Origin: Candidatus Nealsoniibacteriota bacterium
Lineage (GTDB): Bacteria; Patescibacteriota; Minisyncoccia; Minisyncoccales; CSSED10-335
Assembly (NCBI GenBank): GCA_003557585.1
Contig: PWOE01000018.1
Location: 1 to 8,090, forward strand
Length of the DNA stretch: 8,090 bases
Reading direction: 5' to 3'
Positions 1 through 6,691 of this stretch are shown in pieces (within the stretch, counting starts at the first letter, position 1; each line of letters starts with the position of its first letter). A program made the translations under genes and the position numbers. Under the pieces are notes generated by a model. That model worked only from the letters and a program-made list of their open reading frames with translations. It was not told the DNA's origin and did not search any database.

Positions 1-722
1 CGGGCATTTCGCAGCCCTTCCTCGGTAACAATCACCCGGTGAAAGGCTTCACCCGGAGAATCGTAAGCGTCCTTCGGTGAGCCCATTGCATCGACAATTT
101 CTGCTCCGTAGCGTTTCCGGATTACATTGGGCAGGGTGTTATCGTAAAAATTAATTAGACCCGCAGATGCATCTTGTTCTTTTATGGAAGTCCTAAAATT
201 TTCAAATGTAGGATATTCCGAGCGTAATCCGATCCCTAATTCATTTTCAGAACGGTAAATCCTATGTAAAACGTTACGTTCTTCAGCAGCGATAAATATT
301 TCGGGATCACGAGTTCGCAATTCTTCCAACTCTGATACCAGAGTAACTCGTGCTTCTTGTTTAAGTTTGACTCGTGTAGGTGAATTCCCATACCGAGAAG
401 CCTGCGTATTCCCTCTGGTAACGTAAAATTCACCATCGGATTCGCGAATAGCTCGCTCAACTACCTCATCTAATACAGAAGAATACAGGTCACGATTTAC
501 ATCGCCGGAAATACCAAAGTCACCTTTTTGTAAAGCGTTATCTACCTGCAGTTCATCCAATAACAAACGACCATCCGGAGTCTTCTGCACCCTTGCCCAT
601 GCAATCGGGCGCATTATGGACCCGTCGGTTTCGGTGAACAAATGTGATGGTGCTGTTCGGGCAATTAACCCCAATTCTGCAGGATCAAGTTCTAAACCTA
701 TGGTTTCAACCTGCTGAGTAAC
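1..722 (-). other. C-terminal module resembling those of large phage polyvalent proteins (residues ~1985 to window edge)
   Basis: The order of motifs matches a module I know from the C-terminal parts of very large phage and conjugative-element proteins. Seen here: IAWARVQ (2024-2030), then LLLDELQVD (2037-2045), where relatives usually have an E-x-Q-S-D motif; then a helix (VLDEVVERAIRES, 2067-2079) and EFYVTRG with ASRYGN (2082-2097); then GLINFYDNTLPNVIRKRYG (2172-2190), the 'G-x-x-x-F-Y-D-x-x-L-P' signature; and then HRVIVTEEGLRNA at the edge, where relatives have an I-T-x-x-x-R motif. In relatives the protein often ends shortly after this point. The biochemical function of the module is not known to me. 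The match is by memory of motif order, without a profile search. Confidence 0.5.
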
Positions 723-3700
723 TCGCTGATCTACCTCAGTTAATTTTGGTGTGATGCGACCATCCTCACTAAATCCAGTTGACCACTGTTGATATTCTGT
801 ATCCCTAATTTGACGAAGTTCACCTGCAAGTTCAGGTATTTCCTCATTTGATCGAACAACTAAATCCCGTGAAATTCCTAACTCATCATAATCATACATA
901 ATGTCCCGAAGCATCTTATAATCATCCTTCGGTACACCTTTTAACCTGTTGAACATCGCCGATTCATCATCAGTTAGCTGTGATCGAATAGGTGTTCCAT
1001 TCTCATCCACTTTACGCCAGTCGAATTGATCAAAGGTTTGTTTGTACTGTGGGCTCAGTTTATCGTACCCATTACGAATTTTGAAATTCCCACGCATACT
1101 CCGGATCATTACCCCGCCAATTCCAATCGCACCCAAGGCTAATCCCACTTTTGCAGCAGTAGTTAATTCACCGTTTTCATCAATTCCAATCCCACCGGTC
1201 GCAATCATTCCGGGAATAGCCAGCCATGCATGGTTATATACCTTCTTCTCATCAACCTTGCTCATCCGTGCAAGCACTTCACCGGCGTTCAACGGTTCAT
1301 CTATCGTCTCAAAGGTTACGTGCGGTACACGCTGATCTCCGGGGTCACTCACAGGTTTACCATGACGAAATACCTGCCCTTCCGGAGATACCGGTCGGTA
1401 CATCACCCTGCTTGATCCTGGTTCCCGAATCTCAATCGCATCCACATGGTGTTTAAATACCCTTTCAGGGGTCAGAACTTCATCGGTTCGCATCCCTTTG
1501 GTTACGATATTCTTACCATCATTCCCTTTCAATGCCCTGCCAGTTAAATCATATTTATCCACACGAACTGGATTCTGAATGTTGAGAACATGTGTACCAT
1601 AAGCATGTTCCCTGTATACGACTTCTCCGTTCTCTAAGGTATATGGCTTAAAGCGTTTCAATTGTCCGTCAGGTCGTTGAGTTACATTCGGGTTGATGAA
1701 CGCCCACTCCTGATTCGTAATCACGCCACCATTCTGATCGGCAACAAACCGGCTCGGAAATCCTTTAATGTTGTTTTTACGGCCAATGGCGTAGTAGGGA
1801 AGGCCCCCGTCAAGAGGCTCGACCCTAACTACCAAACCCTTCGAATTTTTAATCGGGGTTATTTTACCATCATTACCAATTAAATCCGCATGAGTTATTG
1901 TCCGAATCGGAACCTTCTCAGTGCCATTAGCTCTCGTTTTTTGAAGTTTTGCAATGTCTCGTACTGTACCTGTACCTAAATCCTCTGCCAGCCGAACGGA
2001 ATATCCCTTCGGGGACAATCCGTCTTCGTTTGGCCGGTTATCACGGAAACGTTCATTAGAAGTTTCCCAACTGCGATTCGATGTGATTTCAGGGTCATTA
2101 TTATCGATTAATCGTTGTTGCTCATCCACACCTTTGGTAGAGGCCAATAGATCAGCCTGCTCAATCATCTGCGTCTTCGTGTTCTCATTCAGAGCTTGGA
2201 AAGACTCGTCATTAATCTGTTCTGCACGTTTGACATCCACTCTGGAAGCCAGCAGGTCATCCGTTACACTGTCGCCAAATTCCTGTGCACGATTGAAATT
2301 CCTGTAATAATCAGTTAACTGCGCATCACCCAACGCATTCGCCTGAATCAATTCATCAATCTCATCGGTACCCATTCCCATGGCTCGAAGAGTCTGAATA
2401 TCTTTCAGGATGTTTTCATCATTGCGAGTTCGCAATCCTTCAACCAAACGATCCCTATAATACGTTTGTAGCCGTGTGATATCATCTGGTTCCATATCTC
2501 TACCTGCTCGATAGGCTTCAAAGGCTGCTCTGTCCTGTTCCGCAATATGTTCAAGACGAAACACTCCGGGTAATGGTATCGCTTCATCAACACGATCTTC
2601 CATAGGGCGAACATCCAATACTGCTTCTGCTCGTGGAGTTCGTTCTATACCAGATACCTCATCAAACGGTACGTATGTATCACCTCCTTCAAACTGCACA
2701 AAACGTTTCCCGTCTTCCCCGGTTTGAATATCTGTCACCCGTCTTGGCGACTCAAATTGATCCACCCCTTGTGATGTCCACTGTGCTCTGTCACCTACAC
2801 TAAGTTCTTGCGAACCTCGCAATGAAACATCTTCGTAAATCGGTACCCCTTTTTCATCATAACCTGTTGCTACACGTTGCCCGTCCGTAGGGGTATCTGC
2901 TTTTCTCACACGAATATTCGGTGGGGTTTCAGGTACCCCTTCCAGTCCACGAATACTTCCATACACTGTTTCCGTTCCATCATCCCAACGAACTTCCCAT
3001 CCCCGGGATGTAAATCCGGAAATCACACCCTCTCTGTCACCTGAACGAACCCCAACACCCTCTACACTTTCCAGTGTTTCACTGATCCGAACAGCATCAT
3101 CCACATCTGTTTCCCGTGAAACATCGATACCGAAACGCTCCCAGTGCCGCTGTACATTACCTCTGAAATCATCAGGTTGTTTAGCTAAATGTCGAATACG
3201 CCGGGCTAAATCGAATCTCCACAGTGCGGGGTCATTGTCAAACACCTTATACTGCCCGTCCCCAACCGGAATCACATGGGAATTCGGATTTTGATTCGAT
3301 AATACCTGCGCTTCATGGCGGTTCACCGTCGGCCTGCCCTGAAATCCCAACGGAGTAATATCCACCAAATCTCCGGGGTGGTCTTCCAAATGCCGGGCAA
3401 ACACATCAACATTCCAGTTATTATCCTTCCCTATCAGCGAATAGGTCTGCCGGGCCATCGTATCCATCAACTCATCATATACTTCATCAGTAAGTGCGTT
3501 TATACGATCAGGGGTTAGTTTGTGCGCACCGCCGTATTGCTCACTGGCATCAGTAATAATCGCTCGTAAGTCTTCCCGCATGGTTGCCATGAAGTCATTC
3601 CCATCAGAAACCATCTTTGCAGCGATATCTGCTTGTGTCGGTGCTCTACCCTCAAAATCCTGTGGCCCAACACCCCGCAGCCGTACATAATCCAGTGCAG

Positions 3701-6674
3701 ATTGTTTAATATCTCCAACCGGAATATTCTCCACACCATTACGGATATTGTACGCGAACCGTTGGATTTCAGGGAAAATATATTTTCTTGCCCCGCCCCA
3801 TGTATGGTAGGTGCTCTCACTCTCCGGTAAATACCGCCCACTTTTCACATCATACTGCAAACCTATTCTTGGTTTTCCACGAAGCGAACGAAGGGTCATA
3901 TCATTCGCCAGTTTTGTCACGCCAATCATCCCATCAAACATCAGTCCCAAAAATTCACCGGCAGCAAAGTCCATAGCCCACCGTGTAAAATGTCCACTGG
4001 TCTGATAGGTCCGATCCACCGATGCTGCCCATTCCGATCCCGGCATCGCTGCCGTTACCAATCCTGCCAAACTATACTGCGGGTCAGTCATGGTTTCAAT
4101 CGCTGCAGAACCGACAACATATTTCGGCCAAGTTGAATAAGGTAAGTTTTTACTAACTGCATTATGAGTATTACGTAAATCCATCGCTGCACGCGAACGA
4201 CTACCTCTGGCAAGAGAATAGATTTCCCGAAAGTTTTGCGCTTTTCGTGCAGCCGACACACTGGCAAACATACTTGTCGTACCATGAGCACCACCACGCG
4301 CAATATTCGCTAATTTACCTGCCCCTAATATCGTACCCTTACCGAGAAAATTAATCCCGGCTAAATACCCTCCCAATGTACCACCGGCCACACCAATATC
4401 CACCAATGAAAACGGCATCCCGAATGGTTCCCATACCGGGTCTGTAAAATCCATCAATGTTCCGGAATAAAAATCACGGGTTTTATGACGCTGGTTATCG
4501 AAAAATTCGACAGCATTTTCCGCACCCAACCATTCTGCTAAATTTGCACCCCATCCACCCACAATACCACCCCATGCTTCAGGGAGTATATTGGTTACAC
4601 CGGTTACGACCCCGGCAGCCGCATTTTGAAAAGAATTATTCGGTACATGTAATTCCCACCCTACAATATTCCGGGAATCTTCATCAATCACCGGCCGGGG
4701 TACCTGTTTGAATAACCATCTCTGTGCATACGCTCTATCCCTTCTTAGTTGTTTGTATGGTTCAACCGTTACCGTATTACCGGCTTTGGTCATTATAGAA
4801 TCCCCATAATTATGGAGATTCAAACCATCCACAATCATCCGTAAATGAGCATTTTCCGGTTTTTCAAGTTCCCTGTAATCCAATGTAAATATCGGTTCAC
4901 CCATTTCATTCTCTTCAAAATGATGGGCATTCGTGGCAAGAGTAGCGATCAAATCATCAAACATCTCATCACGAAACGACGTATGTACAATATCAAACAC
5001 CAGTTTAGCATAACTTTCAGGGAACAGTTCCCCGTCCTGTCTTTTCGCACGAGCCAAATTATCGAACGCCTTTACCCAATCCGTACCGGTTTCTTCTTCA
5101 TTAAAAAGGAATTCCCCGTCAATTGGCGATATCCTCCCATCACTTATCCAATCCAGGGTACTATTAATAAAATTCAATGTACGTGTTGTACTTCCACGAG
5201 CCGTTTCATTTTCAGGTGTGTAAAAGGTTCGTTCGGTAAACGCATTCCAGTCTTTCGGTTTTCTCTGTATGGGTTCCTGCGCAGTAAATTCCAACCCGTC
5301 AATCTGCTGTACAAACTGACTATAGGTATCACGGTGCCCACCTACTTTAGAGATATAATCCCCGACAGAACCGTAAAACCCCGGCTCAATGACCTCTGTC
5401 CAGTCTTTACCCTGTTCTTCTGCGCGTTTTAATATTGTACGCAACCCACCAGGCCCGGCATTGTACGCTGCAAGAGCTTTTGTTTCATCCCCGTCAAACT
5501 CATCCAACATTTTACGCAGGTATTGTGCCCCGCCCATAATCGCTTTCTCAGGGTTGAGTCGCTCATCAACCTGATCGTTCACTATAAGACCCAGTTCCCT
5601 TGCAGTCGCCGGTTGCATCTGTGTTAAACCAATTTCCTGAGCACTTCCTACAGCATCCACTCTACCGGAAGATTCCTGCATAATTAGCCCGGCCAATAGT
5701 GCAGGGTCAATATCATATTTGTCTGCAGCGCTTTGAATATGGCTCTGAAAAGGTTTCAACGGGTCATTGTTATCGAAATCAATCGAATTTCTTCCTTTTA
5801 TAAAATCACCTGCAAATCCAAAAATATCCACACCCCGATACTGTGGACTACTACGGAAACGCCGAAATGCCTGCATCACCCGTTGCTCTTGTGGTCCATC
5901 CGGAACATAATGCTGAATGATATTGGTATAATCGGTTAATGCCTCGGAACCAAATCGGGTATATATCGCATAAGCCTTTGCATATTCACTGGCTGCAGCA
6001 GGACTATAAGTAGGGTCGTATACACCACTATTCGCTTTTGTACCAAGAGCTTTTTCGAAATTACGAAGATTAACTCGTATTACCTGTTCTTTAAAATCTT
6101 CGTCACCATCATACATCGAACGAACTACATCCGGCGATACACGATTATTTTTAATATCTTTTACATCCAACCATTCTTCAAAATCTTCAGGTGCACTGGT
6201 TACAATAGATAGCGGGTTGGTAATATCGTATTCGGGCGATTGCGAAGTTCGCAATTTATGGTGTTCGAGAATAGATTGTTTCGCAGACTCCCCTTTTAAT
6301 ACGTTCCGGGTAACATCTTCGAATACTTCATTATATAGATTTTTACGATAATTACTACGTATTTCATCAATATCTTCCTGATCTCTGTTCCACCAAATAT
6401 TAAATCGATTATCGTTTTCGAGTTGGTTCTCTATTATACTATCGACTAACCGATTACGAAATGTACTGTTATCTCTCAGTTCATTCAATATCCACGCGTC
6501 TGCAGTGTAAGCGTGCCTGGGGATAAGTTGTTTTACACCATCAATATAAGTTCGTTGATGGTCTAATATCGTATCTGGTAAAGATATTTGAGGGGCCTGA
6601 ACACTTTGTAAGTCTTCAAATCCACTAACATCTACTTCAGATACCGAACGGTTTGTATCGGTATTCTCTGGCAT
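1..6674 (-). CDS. Giant phage internal virion / ejection protein with SLT lytic transglycosylase domain (3' end beyond window)
   Basis: The frame is open for 2224 codons from ATG at 6674 to the left edge; the stop is not in the window. The start is the first ATG after an in-frame stop at 6687-6689, and the protein begins MPENTDTNRSVSEV. Layout in residues: 1-305 helical and charged; 310-455 SLT domain with Glu334; 465-660 unrecognised; 685-925 Gly/Ala-rich hydrophobic; 1207-1245 and 1291-1345 SH3-like; 1380-1530 charged helices; 1560-1785 beta-rich; 1816-1857 hydrophobic hairpin; from 1985 a polyvalent-protein-like module. No signal peptide is visible, which fits packaging in the virion rather than secretion. 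The inferred job is to enter the envelope at infection, open peptidoglycan locally and help form a DNA conduit, as T7 gp16 does. T7 gp16 is about 1300 residues, so this is far longer. There is no cysteine. It follows the coiled-coil gene by 17 bp, probably in one transcript. The SLT call is firm; the virion role is inferred. A large polyvalent protein delivered with the DNA is the main alternative. Confidence 0.88.
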   Translation of the reverse strand, partial: MPENTDTNRSVSEVDVSGFEDLQSVQAPQISLPDTILDHQRTYIDGVKQLIPRHAYTADAWILNELRDNSTFRNRLVDSIIENQLENDNRFNIWWNRDQEDIDEIRSNYRKNLYNEVFEDVTRNVLKGESAKQSILEHHKLRTSQSPEYDITNPLSIVTSAPEDFEEWLDVKDIKNNRVSPDVVRSMYDGDEDFKEQVIRVNLRNFEKALGTKANSGVYDPTYSPAAASEYAKAYAIYTRFGSEALTDYTNIIQHYVPDGPQEQRVMQAFRRFRSSPQYRGVDIFGFAGDFIKGRNSIDFDNNDPLKPFQSHIQSAADKYDIDPALLAGLIMQESSGRVDAVGSAQEIGLTQMQPATARELGLIVNDQVDERLNPEKAIMGGAQYLRKMLDEFDGDETKALAAYNAGPGGLRTILKRAEEQGKDWTEVIEPGFYGSVGDYISKVGGHRDTYSQFVQQIDGLEFTAQEPIQRKPKDWNAFTERTFYTPENETARGSTTRTLNFINSTLDWISDGRISPIDGEFLFNEEETGTDWVKAFDNLARAKRQDGELFPESYAKLVFDIVHTSFRDEMFDDLIATLATNAHHFEENEMGEPIFTLDYRELEKPENAHLRMIVDGLNLHNYGDSIMTKAGNTVTVEPYKQLRRDRAYAQRWLFKQVPRPVIDEDSRNIVGWELHVPNNSFQNAAAGVVTGVTNILPEAWGGIVGGWGANLAEWLGAENAVEFFDNQRHKTRDFYSGTLMDFTDPVWEPFGMPFSLVDIGVAGGTLGGYLAGINFLGKGTILGAGKLANIARGGAHGTTSMFASVSAARKAQNFREIYSLARGSRSRAAMDLRNTHNAVSKNLPYSTWPKYVVGSAAIETMTDPQYSLAGLVTAAMPGSEWAASVDRTYQTSGHFTRWAMDFAAGEFLGLMFDGMIGVTKLANDMTLRSLRGKPRIGLQYDVKSGRYLPESESTYHTWGGARKYIFPEIQRFAYNIRNGVENIPVGDIKQSALDYVRLRGVGPQDFEGRAPTQADIAAKMVSDGNDFMATMREDLRAIITDASEQYGGAHKLTPDRINALTDEVYDELMDTMARQTYSLIGKDNNWNVDVFARHLEDHPGDLVDITPLGFQGRPTVNRHEAQVLSNQNPNSHVIPVGDGQYKVFDNDPALWRFDLARRIRHLAKQPDDFRGNVQRHWERFGIDVSRETDVDDAVRISETLESVEGVGVRSGDREGVISGFTSRGWEVRWDDGTETVYGSIRGLEGVPETPPNIRVRKADTPTDGQRVATGYDEKGVPIYEDVSLRGSQELSVGDRAQWTSQGVDQFESPRRVTDIQTGEDGKRFVQFEGGDTYVPFDEVSGIERTPRAEAVLDVRPMEDRVDEAIPLPGVFRLEHIAEQDRAAFEAYRAGRDMEPDDITRLQTYYRDRLVEGLRTRNDENILKDIQTLRAMGMGTDEIDELIQANALGDAQLTDYYRNFNRAQEFGDSVTDDLLASRVDVKRAEQINDESFQALNENTKTQMIEQADLLASTKGVDEQQRLIDNNDPEITSNRSWETSNERFRDNRPNEDGLSPKGYSVRLAEDLGTGTVRDIAKLQKTRANGTEKVPIRTITHADLIGNDGKITPIKNSKGLVVRVEPLDGGLPYYAIGRKNNIKGFPSRFVADQNGGVITNQEWAFINPNVTQRPDGQLKRFKPYTLENGEVVYREHAYGTHVLNIQNPVRVDKYDLTGRALKGNDGKNIVTKGMRTDEVLTPERVFKHHVDAIEIREPGSSRVMYRPVSPEGQVFRHGKPVSDPGDQRVPHVTFETIDEPLNAGEVLARMSKVDEKKVYNHAWLAIPGMIATGGIGIDENGELTTAAKVGLALGAIGIGGVMIRSMRGNFKIRNGYDKLSPQYKQTFDQFDWRKVDENGTPIRSQLTDDESAMFNRLKGVPKDDYKMLRDIMYDYDELGISRDLVVRSNEEIPELAGELRQIRDTEYQQWSTGFSEDGRITPKLTEVDQRVTQQVETIGLELDPAELGLIARTAPSHLFTETDGSIMRPIAWARVQKTPDGRLLLDELQVDNALQKGDFGISGDVNRDLYSSVLDEVVERAIRESDGEFYVTRGNTQASRYGNSPTRVKLKQEARVTLVSELEELRTRDPEIFIAAEERNVLHRIYRSENELGIGLRSEYPTFENFRTSIKEQDASAGLINFYDNTLPNVIRKRYGAEIVDAMGSPKDAYDSPGEAFHRVIVTEEGLRNA
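308..322. repeat. Degenerate palindrome copy 4 (one intact arm)
   Basis: CACGAGTTCGCAATT keeps the TTCGCAAT arm and the centre of copy 3, but the other arm has two mismatches. It encodes ELRTRD near residues 2118-2123. The bases on its right side (CTTC..AAC) also resemble those next to copy 3. Confidence 0.4.
1104..1229 (-). other. Glycine-rich hydrophobic hairpin in the giant protein (residues ~1816-1857)
   Basis: Two hydrophobic stretches, AWLAIPGMIATGGIGI (1816-1831) and KVGLALGAIGIGGVMIRSM (1842-1860), are separated by a short acidic turn (DENGEL) and followed by basic residues. This is the pattern of a two-helix membrane hairpin, with Gly spacing that would allow close packing. It sits almost 900 residues after the first hydrophobic region, so the protein may contact the membrane at two places. 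Confidence 0.5.
2421..2436. repeat. Palindrome copy 3, perfect 7-bp arms with 2-bp centre
   Basis: ATTGCGA and TCGCAAT flank GT. The site encodes GLRTRN at residues 1413-1418. It is one base shorter in the centre than copies 1 and 2. Confidence 0.6.
2640..3056 (-). other. Two SH3/Tudor-like beta-barrel stretches in the giant protein (residues ~1207-1245 and 1291-1345)
   Basis: The first stretch has the pattern GDREGVISGFTSRGWEVRW followed by DDGTETVYGSIRGLEG. The second has LSVGDRAQW, then FESPRRVTDIQTGEDGKRF, then VQFEGGDTYVPFDEV. Both alternate short strands with Gly/Asp turns and read as small five-stranded barrels: a 'G-D-x-V/A' entry strand, a strand ending in V-x-W or V-x-F, and a closing strand before an acidic residue. 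A linker of about 45 residues lies between them. Such barrels commonly bind protein or nucleic acid in large phage proteins. The fold is a judgement from pattern, and no binding partner can be given. Confidence 0.4.
2808..2824. repeat. Palindrome copy 2, 6-bp arms with 3-bp centre
   Basis: TTGCGA and TCGCAA flank ACC (arms 2809-2814 and 2818-2823). On the minus strand it aligns without gaps to copy 1 and encodes SLRGSQ at residues 1284-1289 of the giant protein. Confidence 0.6.
3900..4622 (-). other. Gly/Ala-rich hydrophobic, probably membrane-active region of the giant protein (residues ~685-925)
   Basis: Several hydrophobic runs rich in Gly and Ala follow one another: AAGVVTGVTNILPEAWGG at 685-702, a longer run at 752-805 with the pattern VAGGTLGGYLAGINFLGKG, SLAGLVTAAMPG at 868-879, and AGEFLGLMFDGMIGVTKLA at 905-923. 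Most are interrupted by a charged residue or proline, so they look more like amphipathic or re-entrant helices than classical transmembrane spans. In ejection proteins such as T7 gp15/gp16, comparable segments associate with the inner membrane during infection. That role here is inferred from composition and position only. Confidence 0.55.
5310..5747 (-). other. SLT lytic transglycosylase domain within the giant protein (residues ~310-455)
   Basis: This domain would cleave the glycan strand of peptidoglycan. Seen in order: a helix leading to PALLAGLIMQESSG with the catalytic Glu as residue 334 (codon 5673-5675) followed by Ser; then EIGLTQMQPATARELG at 347-362, the usual G-L-x-Q-x-x-P-x-T-A motif; then NPEKAIMGGAQYLRKML at 374-390; then ALAAYNAGPGGL at 400-411, the conserved A-Y-N-A-G-P signature; then a Tyr/Val/His stretch at 440-455 that closes the fold. 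All hallmark positions of the SLT family are intact, so activity is likely. The domain lies inside the chain, more than 300 residues from the N-terminus, whereas the T7 gp16 domain is N-terminal. Confidence 0.95.
6239..6255. repeat. Palindrome copy 1, perfect 8-bp arms
   Basis: ATTGCGAA and TTCGCAAT flank a single central base. The site is inside the giant gene and encodes KLRTSQS at about residues 140-146. It belongs to a set of similar palindromes at 2808-2824, 2421-2436 and about 308-322. Confidence 0.7.
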
Positions 6675-6691
6675 AGGTTTATGTGGTTATG
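6675..6691 (-). promoter_or_regulatory. 17-bp intergenic gap and leader of the giant gene, without a Shine-Dalgarno sequence
   Basis: Between the TAA of the upstream gene and the ATG of the giant gene the minus strand reads CATAACCACATAAACCT. It holds no GGAG, AGGA or GAGG-like sequence at the usual distance. The gap is too short for a promoter and terminator pair, so the giant gene is most likely cotranscribed with its neighbour. Its translation may depend on reinitiation or on an unstructured A/C-rich leader. Confidence 0.6.

Noticed and set aside
3515..3841. Minus-strand open frame of 108 codons
   Set aside because: It lies wholly within the giant gene in another frame. The giant frame has coherent composition and domains through this stretch.
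4845..5432. Plus-strand open frame of 195 codons
   Set aside because: It is exactly antisense and in codon register with the giant minus-strand gene. It exists because the sense strand uses few TTA, CTA and TCA codons there. The predicted protein has no recognisable motif and is rich in Phe, Arg and Ile in the way antisense shadows are.
5487..5504. DEFDGD (residues 391-396), resembling the metal-binding D-x-D-G-D motif of RNA polymerases, considered because giant virion RNA polymerases exist
   Set aside because: It lies between two helices of the SLT domain, directly before the A-Y-N-A-G-P signature, where an acidic turn is normal. No other RNA polymerase motif is visible in the rest of the protein.
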